Positions 15,995-24,593 of a DNA stretch of 64,000 bases are shown here, in pieces. The stretch spans positions 33,035 through 97,034 of the forward strand of contig JAMCQI010000035.1 of assembly GCA_023381515.1 (NCBI GenBank). The letters run 5' to 3'. Numbering within the stretch: position 1 is the stretch's first letter; the number at the start of each line of letters is the position of its first letter. The position numbers and the translations under genes were made by a program. The notes beneath the pieces were generated by a model. It was not told the origin of the DNA. It did no database searches and saw only the letters and a program-made list of their open reading frames with translations. This DNA is from Chloroflexota bacterium (GTDB lineage Bacteria; Chloroflexota; Anaerolineae; UBA4142).

Positions 15995-16273
15995 CGAGAT
16001 AGGATGAGCCGTGGGTTCAAGAGTTTGCCCTCGCGACCATCAAGAGCCGGATGGATGTGAGCAAGAGCCAGAAGACACACCAGGACCATGAACGCCCGCT
16101 GACCCATCCCGCCGACCGGCAGCCGGATGCTGTTGACGACCGCATGGCCCGTCTGATTGGATCGACCTCGGGACTCGCCACGTGCAGAGCGGATACGAAT
16201 GCAAAGCAAGCACGATTCCACAGGCCGCGAAAAGCGCAAGGTGCATGATGTAGTCTGCTTGCTCAGCGGGCAC
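15995..16273 (-). pseudogene. Possible remnant of a small VanZ-like membrane protein
   Basis: One frame encodes ADYIMHLALFAACGIVLALH, which resembles the first helix of a VanZ-like protein. A second frame continues with GQRAFMVLVCLLALAHIH, another hydrophobic helix. No single frame joins them, which suggests a frameshifted remnant. The similarity is short and low complexity, so this is tentative. The remnant starts inside the 3' end of ywbE. Confidence 0.25.
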
Positions 16274-16478
16274 TCGTTTCTACCTCGCGGATAATCGCCT
16301 GTACGCGCCCGACCTTGCCATCTTCGAGCATCACCTTGATCCCGTGCGGGTGCGAGGGACTGCTCGTCAAAATCCGGGCCACAACACCCTCGGTCAGCTT
16401 ACCTGTCCGTTGGTTCTGTTTCTCGACGATCTGAACGCGCATGCCGGGCTTGATCTCACTGCGTTTTGGCGTATCCAT
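16263..16478 (-). CDS. ywbE: YwbE family protein
   Basis: 71 aa, the usual length of the YwbE (DUF2196) family. Hallmarks are IKPGMRVQIVEKQNQRTGKL, then TEGVVARILTSSPSHPHGIK and VMLEDGKVGRVQ. It folds as a small beta barrel; the biochemical role is unknown. GGGAG precedes ATG 16478. Confidence 0.92.
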   Translation of the reverse strand: MDTPKRSEIKPGMRVQIVEKQNQRTGKLTEGVVARILTSSPSHPHGIKVMLEDGKVGRVQAIIREVETSAR

Positions 16479-16581
16479 GCCACTCCCTTCCTCGCTCTAT
16501 GTCACTACTTGTACGCCGGATCTCACGCGCCGTCAAGCGGGGGACGAAAAAGACGTTACGCACCTTCTTGTCCAGGTCGAC

Positions 16582-16610
16582 TTGGCCCATTCAGAGTGAC
16601 AGGATATAAT
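16582..16610 (+). promoter_or_regulatory. Promoter of the 16634 gene
   Basis: TTGGCC (16582-16587), a 17-bp spacer and TATAAT (16605-16610), 23 bases before the ATG at 16634. Confidence 0.65.
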
Positions 16611-16633
16611 GACGACGCAAAGGGGGCAGCTCG

Positions 16634-17581
16634 ATGTCAAAGCTATCTCTCAATATCGCCTGCTGGGACTATGATCGGACCAGACCACTCATGGATGGAC
16701 GAATCCAGCCCGAAGGCATTGACCTCCATTTCACGTGCCTGCGGCCTCAAGAAACCTTTAGCCGCCAAGTCCAGCTTCACCAATTCGACGTTTCCGAATT
16801 CAGCCTCTCCTATCTCGTCTTTTTGCGCTCGCGCGGCGCTTTTCCTTACATCGGGATACCGGTCTTTCTCTCCAGGTTCTTTCGACATTCCTGCATATAT
16901 GTCAACACTAAAGCGGAGATCAAGACTCCTCGGGACCTTGCGGGCAAGACAGTTGGAGTCCCCTGGTATCCGATGACCGCCGCCGTTTGGATGCGCGCTT
17001 TTCTCCAACACGATTACGGGCTCGCGCCTGAAGAGATACGCTGGGTTTATTCAGAAGATGTCTTTCCCTGGACTCCGCCTCCGGGGCTCAACCTTGCCCG
17101 CCTTTCGTCCGACCAATCCCTTGACCGCATGCTCGAGTCCGGCGAAATCGCCGCTCTGCTCACGGCTCGTCAGCCCGAGCCCTTTCGCAATGGCTCGGAT
17201 CAAGTCGGCCGCCTCTTTCCCAACTATCGTGCTGCCGAGGAAGACTATTTTCGGCGCACCCATCTCTTTCCGATCATGCATACGGTAATAATTCGAACGG
17301 AGATACTGGCCAAGTATCCGTGGGCAGCCGCGAGTCTCTTTCGAGCATTCGACCAAGCCAAGCAATTGTGCTACCAAGACCTGCATGAAGGCGATGCCTT
17401 GAAATTCGCCCTTCCCTGGCTCATCGCCGAAGCGGAGAGAACGGAACAAATCATGGGAAAGGATTTCTGGCCCTATGGTCTTGCCGCTAACCGGCACGTG
17501 GTCGAGACCCTGGTCAAATACTCCCACGAGCAGGGTCTCGCCGTGCGCGAGCTTCCGATTGACGAAATCTACGCCGCTTGA
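16634..17581 (+). CDS. 4,5-dihydroxyphthalate decarboxylase-like / substrate-binding fold protein
   Basis: 315 aa without a signal peptide. It has the periplasmic-binding-protein type II fold found in the 4,5-dihydroxyphthalate decarboxylase (Pht5)-like family: LSLNIACWDYDRTRPLMDG, EGIDLHF, DVSEFSLSYLV, FRHSCIYVN, and TPRDLAGKTVGVPWYPMTA. The late stretch FPIMHTVIIRTEILAKYPWA is also typical. Members have been proposed as decarboxylases or as cytosolic or lipid-anchored binding proteins; the substrate cannot be read here. Monocistronic, with its own promoter; its stop overlaps the next promoter. Confidence 0.75.
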   Translation: MSKLSLNIACWDYDRTRPLMDGRIQPEGIDLHFTCLRPQETFSRQVQLHQFDVSEFSLSYLVFLRSRGAFPYIGIPVFLSRFFRHSCIYVNTKAEIKTPRDLAGKTVGVPWYPMTAAVWMRAFLQHDYGLAPEEIRWVYSEDVFPWTPPPGLNLARLSSDQSLDRMLESGEIAALLTARQPEPFRNGSDQVGRLFPNYRAAEEDYFRRTHLFPIMHTVIIRTEILAKYPWAAASLFRAFDQAKQLCYQDLHEGDALKFALPWLIAEAERTEQIMGKDFWPYGLAANRHVVETLVKYSHEQGLAVRELPIDEIYAA

Positions 17582-17606
17582 CCCTCGTATCGCGAGGTGA
17601 TATACT
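17578..17606 (+). promoter_or_regulatory. Promoter of the sugar-ABC operon leader
   Basis: TTGACC (17578-17583, overlapping the TGA of the preceding gene), a 17-bp spacer and TATACT (17601-17606). Transcription would start near 17613, giving a leader of about 330 nt before the first ABC gene. Confidence 0.65.
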
Positions 17607-17641
17607 AGAGAAAAGAATCTGAACTGACAAGGTGACGAATG

Positions 17642-17680
17642 CCTTCAGGGGCAGCATATCCCTGAAGGTTTGATTATTTC
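17642..17680 (+). terminator. Hairpin with T-rich tail downstream of 16634 gene
   Basis: A 9-bp perfect stem (17642-17650 / 17660-17668) with a 9-base loop, followed by TTTGATTATTT. It could terminate the 16634 transcript, or be the first element of the ABC leader. Confidence 0.5.
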
Positions 17681-17784
17681 TGGTTGTGTCCTTTATAGCT
17701 TGACCACTCCGGAAGGAGCGGAAATGCGAGCTGCGTTTTCGAGGCGCTTGTACAGCAGGCCAGTTGGCCGCACCAAACAAGCAG

Positions 17785-17849
17785 GCACCTTCCCTACGCC
17801 GCAGACGCCTTCATCGGGCGTCGCGGCTCTGGAAGGTGCTTTTTCTTTT
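17785..17849 (+). terminator. Branched intrinsic terminator in ABC leader
   Basis: GCACCTTCC (17785-17793) pairs with GGAAGGTGC (17831-17839) and encloses a second hairpin GACGCC/GGCGTC (17804-17809 / 17817-17822). It is followed by TTTTTCTTTT. It lies about 95 bases before the first ABC gene, so it would attenuate the operon. Confidence 0.75.
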
Positions 17850-17942
17850 ACCCAAAGGAGGTAAGCTCATTCTCGTTCACACCGACGAGGCAGGCTGCTA
17901 GAAATCAATCGTTTCTGGTCCGAACCTAAAGAGGAGCAAGAA

Positions 17943-18995
17943 ATGCAAAGCCGCAAGACGATCGTTTCACTGCTCTTGATCGCGTTCGCGCTCATCGCGT
18001 TGGCCGGCTGCGCCAGCCCACCCCCTGCCCCCCCACCGGTGGCCACCCAGCCTCAGGCGGCAACCGCGGCCTCTACGACTGCAGCCGCGGCGACGAACAC
18101 AGTCCCCGCGCAGGTCACGCAAGCCAACCTCACCATCGGTCTCGCCGTCCATGCGGACCCCGCGACCGATCAGTTCTGGAGCGTCGTGGTCAAGGGCGCC
18201 AAGGACGCGTCGGCCACCTATGGAATTACGCTAAAATCCGGGGGAAACAGCGACCCCAAGCAGCAGTCCCAGTTGATCGATAACTATGTCGCCGCGAAGG
18301 TGGACGGCATCATCGTCTCAATGGCGAACCCGGATGCCCTTAAAGACTCGATCACCAAGGCGGTCGCCGCCGGGATTCCGGTGATCACCATCAACTCCGG
18401 GGCTAGTAGGTCCAAAGAGTTTGGTGCCCTGGCTCATGTCGGCCAGACCGAGCGCGTGGCGGGCCAAGGGGCCGGTGACAGGCTCAACAGCGCCGGGGTC
18501 AAGAACGTCTTGTGCGTGATTCACGAAGAAGCCAATGTTGGTCTTGAAGACCGCTGCGCCGGCCTCAAAGACACCTTCAAGGGCACCGTCCAGAACTTTA
18601 GCGTTGCCTCCACGGGGACAAAGGACGTCAAAGGCACCTTGACGGCTCTCCAGAACAAGCTGACCGCGGACAAGACCATCGACGCCATTCTGACGCTGAA
18701 CCCGACCATCGCGATCGCCGCGCGCGACGCGATCAAGGCAACCGGGGGCAGCCAGAAACTCGCGACCTTTGATCTCAGTCCGGATGTGATCGATGCCATC
18801 AACAATGGCGAAATTCTGTTCGCGATCGACCAACAGCAGTACCTGCAAGGCTACTTGCCGATTGTGATGATCTACCTCTACAAGACGAACTTGAACACAG
18901 TCGGCGGTGGACAGCCGGTCCTGACCGGACCCGGCTTTGTGGACAAGAGCAACGCCTCGCAGGTCAAGGCCCTTGCTGCCAAGGGTACCCGCTAG
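17943..18995 (+). CDS. Sugar ABC transporter substrate-binding lipoprotein
   Basis: 350 aa. A signal peptide with lipobox LIALAGC is followed by a Pro/Ala/Thr linker (about residues 25-55). The rest is a type I periplasmic binding domain of the ribose/galactose class: LTIGLAVHADPATDQFWSV, IDNYVAAKVDGIIVSMAN, then AVAAGIPVITINSG. It would capture a monosaccharide or polyol outside the membrane and deliver it to the permease encoded next. First gene of the operon; controlled through the leader attenuator. The exact sugar is not readable. Confidence 0.9.
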   Translation: MQSRKTIVSLLLIAFALIALAGCASPPPAPPPVATQPQAATAASTTAAAATNTVPAQVTQANLTIGLAVHADPATDQFWSVVVKGAKDASATYGITLKSGGNSDPKQQSQLIDNYVAAKVDGIIVSMANPDALKDSITKAVAAGIPVITINSGASRSKEFGALAHVGQTERVAGQGAGDRLNSAGVKNVLCVIHEEANVGLEDRCAGLKDTFKGTVQNFSVASTGTKDVKGTLTALQNKLTADKTIDAILTLNPTIAIAARDAIKATGGSQKLATFDLSPDVIDAINNGEILFAIDQQQYLQGYLPIVMIYLYKTNLNTVGGGQPVLTGPGFVDKSNASQVKALAAKGTR

Positions 18996-19013
18996 ACCCT
19001 GATCGAAATCAGC

Positions 19014-19048
19014 CGGGGGTGAAGTGGGTGAGCTCCACTCCACCCCCG
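19014..19048 (+). other. Intercistronic hairpin after binding-protein gene
   Basis: CGGGGGTG (19014-19021) pairs with CACCCCCG (19041-19048), with a further AGTGG/CCACT stem inside. There is no T run. A stable hairpin directly after a binding-protein gene commonly protects the upstream mRNA and lets that protein exceed the permease. Confidence 0.6.
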
Positions 19049-19090
19049 TGTGATTCCAGAACCCAGCACCAGACCGGCGGAGAGCAAGAT

Positions 19091-20185
19091 ATGGCAACCA
19101 ACACATCGATGCCCGTCCAATCCGACGAGCGCGTGGCACGCGGAGGGCTGATCCGTGGATTCTTCCGGCGCGTTGAGGTTGGTGCTTTCATCGGCGCGGC
19201 GGCGATCTGGGTCATGTTCGCCGTCATTGCGCCGGAGAACTGGGTCAGCATTACGGGCATCTCTCGCATCTTGGACGAGGCGACGACATTGGGAATCATG
19301 GGCGTGGCGGTCGCGCTCCTCATGATTGGAGGCGAGTTCGACCTGTCGGCGGGCGTGATGACAGGCACGACCGGCCTGCTGACCGGTATGCTTGCCGTTC
19401 GTGCGGGCTGGGATATGTTCCCTGCCATGCTCGCCGCTCTGGTTTTTGCCGCTCTCATTGGATTTCTCAACGGTTGGATGGTCGTCAAGACGCGCTTACC
19501 CAGCTTTATCGTGACCCTCGCGACCTTTTTCATCCTGCGCGGCGCCAACGTGGGTGTCACCCGGATCGTCACCGATCGCATCGTCGTCGAGGGGATTGAT
19601 CATGCCGCAAACTTTTACACGGCGCGGCTCTTCCTCGATCACGCGTTCGACGTCCTCGGCGCGACCTTTTACACCTCCACGGTTTGGTGGTTGGCGCTAA
19701 CCCTCGTGGCGGCCCGGATTCTTCAGCGCACCCGCTTTGGCAATTGGATTTTCGCCGTCGGCGGCGATCCGCAGGCCGCGCGGAATGTCGGCGTCCCTTC
19801 CGACCGAGTCAAAATCGCGCTTTTCATGACGACGGCGACCGCGGGGTGGCTGGTCGGGATGATGAACGTCGTGCGTCTGCGCTCAGCCGTGGCCAGTCAG
19901 GGAATCGGCGAGGAGTTCGTCTACATTATTTGCGCGGTGATCGGCGGATGCCTGCTAACCGGCGGATTTGGCTCCGCCATCGGCGCCGCCATTGGTGCAA
20001 TCATCTTTGGGATGGCGCGTGTCGGCATTGTCTTTGCCGGTTGGGACACCGACTGGTTCTACACATTCCTGGGCATCATGCTTCTCGCCGCTGTTCTCGT
20101 GAACGACAACACCCGCCGCCGCGCCGAAGCCATGCGCAGCGCCGCCGCCAAAGCGCGTACCGAAGAGGACAAGGAAAATGGCTGA
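19091..20185 (+). CDS. Sugar ABC transporter permease
   Basis: 364 aa. The start is ATG 19091 behind GGAGAG; the frame is open further upstream into the hairpin. About ten membrane helices are present, with the BPD_transp_2 signature of ribose/xylose-type permeases: [20 protein letters not shown], then [17 protein letters not shown] and [20 protein letters not shown]. The EAA-like loop [20 protein letters not shown] contacts the ATPase. It overlaps the ATPase gene by 8 bases, so translation is coupled. Confidence 0.92.
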   Translation: MATNTSMPVQSDERVARGGLIRGFFRRVEVGAFIGAAAIWVMFAVIAPENWVSITGISRILDEATTLGIMGVAVALLMIGGEFDLSAGVMTGTTGLLTGMLAVRAGWDMFPAMLAALVFAALIGFLNGWMVVKTRLPSFIVTLATFFILRGANVGVTRIVTDRIVVEGIDHAANFYTARLFLDHAFDVLGATFYTSTVWWLALTLVAARILQRTRFGNWIFAVGGDPQAARNVGVPSDRVKIALFMTTATAGWLVGMMNVVRLRSAVASQGIGEEFVYIICAVIGGCLLTGGFGSAIGAAIGAIIFGMARVGIVFAGWDTDWFYTFLGIMLLAAVLVNDNTRRRAEAMRSAAAKARTEEDKENG

Positions 20186-20999
20186 GCCCCTGCTCGAGGT
20201 CCGCAACATGACCAAGCTGTTCGGCAGCGTGATCGCCCTGAACCGCGTCTCTGCCACCGTGAATCGCGGAGAGGTCACGTGTCTGCTTGGAGACAATGGC
20301 GCGGGCAAGTCCACGCTGATCAAGATCCTTTCCGGGGTCTACCCTCCCACCGAAGGCGAATACTACTTTGAGGGCCATGCGGTGACCTTGCGTTCGCCGC
20401 GCGAGGCACGGGCCATGGGGATTGCCACCGTCTATCAGGACCTTTCCCTCTTGCCGCTGATGCCCATCTGGCGAAACTTTTTCCTAGGGGCCGAACCGGA
20501 AACGGGCTCTCTATTCCTCCGCCACTTTGACGACAAGTTCGCCAAGCTGACTGTGCGCGAAGAACTGTTGAAGATGGGCATTGACATTCGCGACCCCGAC
20601 CAACCGGTCGGGACCATGTCGGGCGGCGAGCGCCAATCCATCGCGATCGCTCGGGCCGTGTACTTTGGGGCCAAGGTGCTGATTCTGGACGAGCCCACCG
20701 CCGCACTAGGCGTCAAGCAAGCTGCCATCGTGCTACGCTATATCGCCCAAGCCAGGGCCCGCAACCTGGGGGTCATCTTTATCACTCACAATCCCCAGCA
20801 TGCTTACCCGGTCGGCGATCGGTTCATTATCTTAAAGCGGGGGCGGGCCTTGGGGAATTGGACCAAGGCTGAACTCAGCCAGGAAGCGATGGTTCAGCAT
20901 ATGTCCGGCGCGGAGGAGCTAGAGATTCTGACCAGCGAGCTGCAGCAAATCACGCGCCCGGACGCCGAGAGCCAAGTTGCGGCGACCACCAACGGCTAG
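20178..20999 (+). CDS. Sugar ABC transporter ATP-binding protein
   Basis: 273 aa, one ABC domain. Walker A is GDNGAGKST, the Q loop lies in [11 protein letters not shown], the signature is [14 protein letters not shown], Walker B is [11 protein letters not shown], and the switch His is in [10 protein letters not shown]. Many sugar ABC ATPases of this class carry two tandem domains. This is the single-domain (FrcA-like) form, probably acting as a homodimer. Confidence 0.92.
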   Translation: MAEPLLEVRNMTKLFGSVIALNRVSATVNRGEVTCLLGDNGAGKSTLIKILSGVYPPTEGEYYFEGHAVTLRSPREARAMGIATVYQDLSLLPLMPIWRNFFLGAEPETGSLFLRHFDDKFAKLTVREELLKMGIDIRDPDQPVGTMSGGERQSIAIARAVYFGAKVLILDEPTAALGVKQAAIVLRYIAQARARNLGVIFITHNPQHAYPVGDRFIILKRGRALGNWTKAELSQEAMVQHMSGAEELEILTSELQQITRPDAESQVAATTNG

Positions 21000-21012
21000 G
21001 GGCTTGGTCTCG

Positions 21013-21609
21013 ATGCGTTCGACGCTGGTCTCGCTTTCCGCTGCATTAATGAGTCTCAGTCTGCTGCTGGCTGGCTGTGGACAACCACCCTCCCGCACAT
21101 CGCAACCCTTGCCCCGTCTCCTCGTTGACGATTCCGTTGCCGGCGATTTCGATGTCCTCGCTCAGGCGACCTGGCACCAATTCCTCGCCGTCTTCCGCGC
21201 CCGCGCCGGCTGCTTCGGAGACGTCCATCTGCATGCCACGCAGCAACTGGCAAACCGCGCAATGTACGAGCCAAAAACGGCAACGGTGACCGTTCGCGTC
21301 CCCGGCACGCCCGCAATGCTTCAAAGCGCTCTGATTCACGAGTGGGCGCACCATATCGAGTTCTCATGCCCTGCGCAAAAGGAAATGCGTCCCGCCTTTC
21401 TTGCGGCCCAGGGATTACGACCCGATACTTTGTGGCGTCCCGACGACACCCCCGCCAATACACCTGAAAGCGCATGGGCCAACATCCCATCGGAGCAATA
21501 TGCGGAAGCGACCATCGAGGTCGTGCTCGGCAGCCGCCCGATCCCCACGACCGCACAGGTGAGTCCTGAGGCAGTGCGGGTCATCGCGCAGTGGGCCGCC
21601 GGCCATTGA
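21013..21609 (+). CDS. Putative HExxH lipoprotein
   Basis: 198 aa. A signal peptide with lipobox LLLAGC is followed by a compact domain with ALIHEWAHHIEFSC, an HExxH zinc-binding motif (HEWAH), and the later EQYAEATIEVVLG, which could supply a third ligand. This is consistent with a small membrane-anchored metallopeptidase of unknown specificity. It lies 13 bases after the ABC ATPase gene and may be cotranscribed. It is not a standard transporter component, so its role with sugar uptake is unclear. Confidence 0.7.
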   Translation: MRSTLVSLSAALMSLSLLLAGCGQPPSRTSQPLPRLLVDDSVAGDFDVLAQATWHQFLAVFRARAGCFGDVHLHATQQLANRAMYEPKTATVTVRVPGTPAMLQSALIHEWAHHIEFSCPAQKEMRPAFLAAQGLRPDTLWRPDDTPANTPESAWANIPSEQYAEATIEVVLGSRPIPTTAQVSPEAVRVIAQWAAGH

Positions 21610-21877
21610 GGGTAGGTGCTCTGAGCCATTATCTTCGACGTATGTGGGTCGTCGCGTATCTGCACCTCCGCTGGCGCGCTGCCCGACACCCTGCCGCCGT
21701 CCATGGCGAAAGGCTTCGATGGGCATCGAGCGGAAAAACTCGGGCTGAGGGAGGCAGTCGCTCAACGGCCGGCCTACTCGTCTGGGTGTCGTTTCTTGTC
21801 TAGAATGGCGACCAAAGGAATTGATCTTATGGAACCAGGCTTGCTCAAGCGGCGGGAGCGCCGCCCCGGAGACACAC

Positions 21878-23515
21878 ATGCAAAATACCACCGATGAATC
21901 GGACCTTTTGAACGAGGATAAGCATCTCTTGGAGCAAGGTCGCCGGCGCCTGGCGCTGCCTGAGGCCGTCAGCCAAGTGTCCACATCGCTGCGCGCTGCC
22001 CGGAGCCTCAAAGACATGCTTCGGATTCTCGCGGACGAGACCTCGATCATGCTCGACGCGGCCGCGGTAACCGTCTGGCTCTACAACTCCTCAAAAGACG
22101 AACTGTACCAGGCCGCGGCGAGTGGTTTTCCCAATATGGCTCTGCGCCTCAAGCCCGGCGAGGGCATCGCCGGTCAGGTATTCTTGTCCGGCGAAGCGCA
22201 CATCTCGCGCGATTTCAAGAACGACCCGCGCACTCACGAATCCGCGCGCGTTCAGGTCCGCGCCGGCCTCGCGGGCGCCGCCGTGCCGATCCGCACCGAC
22301 AAGCAAACGGTTGGCGTCTTTTTTGCGTCGGTCGTCTCACCCCGTGAATTGACGGACGATCAAGTCCGTCTTCTCAATATCCTGGCCGATCTGGCCGGCG
22401 TCGCCATCCACCGCATGCAGCAGCATGAGATGACCGAGCTGCGCCTCCAGCGTCTCGCCACGCTCCGGTTGGTCGATGCGGCCATGAACGCCAGCCTTGA
22501 TCTGGAAACTGTTTTGGAGATTTTGCTTGACCAAGTCGTTTCGCAGCTCAACGTGGACGCGGCCGCCGTCTTTTTGATCAGCCCCACGACCCATCTGCTC
22601 GAGTTCGCGGCCGGCCAAGGTCTGACCACCACGGCACCTGACCTGGGAGAGCTCTCTCAGCCCAATAGCCTGGCCGACCGCGCGGTCCAGTCCCGCCAGA
22701 TTGTCCATGTATCCGACCTTTCCACCGAACCCCAAATGCATCCCTTGACCGAGCAAGATCTCTTCGTGTCCGGATTGGCTGTCCCTCTGATTACTGGTAC
22801 CCGCATCCTCGGCGTGCTCGATGTCTTTCAGCGGATGCGCTTCGACCCCGATCGCGAATGGTTAGACTGGCTCGACATGCTCGCCCATCAAGCGGGATTG
22901 GCCATCGACCACGCACTCCAATTCCAAGACTTGCAGCATGCCAACGCCGAATTAACCTCGAGCGTCGATGCGATCGTCGGCACGTGGGGCCGCGCCCTCG
23001 ACATCCTCGAGAATGAGCCTGAAGGTCACTTGGACCGGCTGGCCGACATCACCGTTCAGCTCGCCCGCGCCATGGGCCTCCACGACGAAGAACTGTTGCA
23101 CGTCCGTCGCGGGGCTCTCCTTCACGACGTCGGCATGCTTCTCATCCCTGGCCGCGTGCAGTTCAAGCGCGAGCCTCTTACGGACCTAGACCTGCAAGTC
23201 TTGCGTCGTCACCCGTTCTTTGCCTTGAACCTATTCCAATCAGTACCCGACCTCCGCCCCGCCCTCGAAATACCTTATGGCCACCACGAAAAATGGGACG
23301 GTACCGGTTATCCGAATCGGCTCAAAGAGTCGAGCATCCCGATCGCCGCACGCGTTTTTGCGGTCGTGGACGTCTGGGACGCTCTTCAATCCAGCCGGGT
23401 CTACCGCGCTGCCTACCCCGAGGCCAAGGCGCGCGAAATGATCGGCCAGCTCTCGGGCACGCATTTTGATCCGAAAGTGGTCGCAACTTTTTTGGGAATG
23501 GAGGTCCTAACCTAG
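21878..23515 (+). CDS. GAF-GAF-HD-GYP cyclic-di-GMP phosphodiesterase
   Basis: 545 aa from ATG 21878 (GGAG upstream). Two GAF sensor domains (about residues 45-190 and 195-355; LKPGEGIAGQVFLSGEAHIS is typical) precede an HD-GYP domain (about 370-540). That domain carries GALLHDVGMLLIPGRV (HD metal ligands), the following DLQVLRRHPFFA, and HHEKWDGTGYP with the diagnostic HHE and GYP. It would hydrolyse cyclic di-GMP in response to a GAF ligand. There is no membrane segment. It converges with dus, sharing 4 bases at the stops. Confidence 0.9.
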   Translation: MQNTTDESDLLNEDKHLLEQGRRRLALPEAVSQVSTSLRAARSLKDMLRILADETSIMLDAAAVTVWLYNSSKDELYQAAASGFPNMALRLKPGEGIAGQVFLSGEAHISRDFKNDPRTHESARVQVRAGLAGAAVPIRTDKQTVGVFFASVVSPRELTDDQVRLLNILADLAGVAIHRMQQHEMTELRLQRLATLRLVDAAMNASLDLETVLEILLDQVVSQLNVDAAAVFLISPTTHLLEFAAGQGLTTTAPDLGELSQPNSLADRAVQSRQIVHVSDLSTEPQMHPLTEQDLFVSGLAVPLITGTRILGVLDVFQRMRFDPDREWLDWLDMLAHQAGLAIDHALQFQDLQHANAELTSSVDAIVGTWGRALDILENEPEGHLDRLADITVQLARAMGLHDEELLHVRRGALLHDVGMLLIPGRVQFKREPLTDLDLQVLRRHPFFALNLFQSVPDLRPALEIPYGHHEKWDGTGYPNRLKESSIPIAARVFAVVDVWDALQSSRVYRAAYPEAKAREMIGQLSGTHFDPKVVATFLGMEVLT

Positions 23516-24576
23516 GAGAGCTGGGGCGGCGCTTGCCACTTGCGGTCTCCCGCGGATGGATGCACGGTGTGAGTAGGGGCGTTCGCCTCTGCGAGGACGG
23601 TGACCCAACGATCGAACTCGTCAAGCGTTTCACACGTTAGGATGTGCATGCGCAGCGAGGCCGCTTCACGTAGATCGTTGATATAGCGGATGGCGTGCTT
23701 GCGAAAGAGAATGAGCCCCAGGCGCGGTCCGTAAAAATCCAGGTTAAGGGCGAGGTGCCGCCGCATGAGAGCAATCTTGTCATCAACGCCGATCGCGTGC
23801 CGGTCTTTGCGAGAAAAAATCCAGGGATTGCCCATCGCGCCTCGGCCGATCATCACCCCATCACAGCCCGTCTGAGCTTTGATCCGCTCAATGTCCGCGA
23901 CCGTCTTCACATCGCCGTTGCCAAGGACGGGAATGCTCACCGCTTGCTTGACCTCGGCAATCGCATCCCAGTCGGCGTTCCCGGTGTATCCCTGAGCTTT
24001 CGTTCGCCCATGGACGGCAATCAGGCTCGCTCCGCTCTCCTCGAGAATCTTGGCCACCGTCACATAGTTGCGCGTATTTTCGTCCCATCCCAGCCGTATC
24101 TTGCCCGTTACCGGGATCTGCAAAGCGCGCGAGAGCCGCAGAAAGAGCCGCCTTATCTTTTCTGGGTCGCGGAGCATCCCCGATCCGGCCCCTTTCGCAG
24201 CAATGTCGCGAACATAGCAACCCATATTGATGTCGATGATACTCGGTCCAAGTTCCTGAAGCCGCAGCGCCGTTTCGACGACGCGGGTCTCCTCGTACCC
24301 ATAGATTTGAAAAGTGATGGGTCGTTCGCTCGGGTCGTAGGTGAGCTTTCTCCTGATAATGTCGCCCGCCTTGTTACACGATAGGCTGTCCACATTCACG
24401 AACTCGGTGTAGGACATGGCGGAGCCCAGTTCACGGCACAAGAGACGAAACGGCATGTCCGAATAGCCATCCATCGGCGCGAGGATGAGATCGCCGTAGA
24501 TCGGTATCGGCCCGACAGAAAAGTGAGGCCGCTGGTGCACCGGCGGCCGGGTGAGATCCATTCCTTTATCGCTCAT
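23512..24576 (-). CDS. dusB: tRNA-dihydrouridine synthase
   Basis: 354 aa FMN enzyme that reduces uridine in the tRNA D-loop using NADPH. Motifs: LILAPMDGYSDMPFRLLCRE, ITFQIYGYE, the catalytic Cys in IDINMGCYVRDIAAKG, VTGKIRLGW, LIAVHGRTKAQGYTG, IPVLGNGDVKT, and VMIGRGAMGNPWIF. The residue after the active Cys is Y, where many homologues have P. The C-terminal helical tRNA-binding domain is present. Assignment to DusB over other Dus subfamilies is by general resemblance. Confidence 0.88.
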   Translation of the reverse strand: MSDKGMDLTRPPVHQRPHFSVGPIPIYGDLILAPMDGYSDMPFRLLCRELGSAMSYTEFVNVDSLSCNKAGDIIRRKLTYDPSERPITFQIYGYEETRVVETALRLQELGPSIIDINMGCYVRDIAAKGAGSGMLRDPEKIRRLFLRLSRALQIPVTGKIRLGWDENTRNYVTVAKILEESGASLIAVHGRTKAQGYTGNADWDAIAEVKQAVSIPVLGNGDVKTVADIERIKAQTGCDGVMIGRGAMGNPWIFSRKDRHAIGVDDKIALMRRHLALNLDFYGPRLGLILFRKHAIRYINDLREAASLRMHILTCETLDEFDRWVTVLAEANAPTHTVHPSAGDRKWQAPPQLS

Positions 24577-24593
24577 GGCATGACTTTTTGTCT

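Larger units (their letters stand above)
17613..17942 (+). promoter_or_regulatory. Structured 5' leader, candidate riboswitch/attenuator
   Basis: The leader has a 9-bp hairpin (CCTTCAGGG 17642-17650 / CCCTGAAGG 17660-17668), a small hairpin CTCC-GGAA-GGAG near 17707-17718, GGCC-AGTT-GGCC at 17758-17769, and a terminator at 17785-17849. GGAAGGAGC (17711-17719) is nearly the same as the 3' half of the terminator (GGAAGGTGC), so it can pair with the 5' half (GCACCTTCC) with one mismatch. That gives a potential antiterminator. AAAGGAGGT at 17855-17863 has no ATG, GTG or TTG at a normal distance. I do not recognise a known riboswitch class. Confidence 0.5.
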
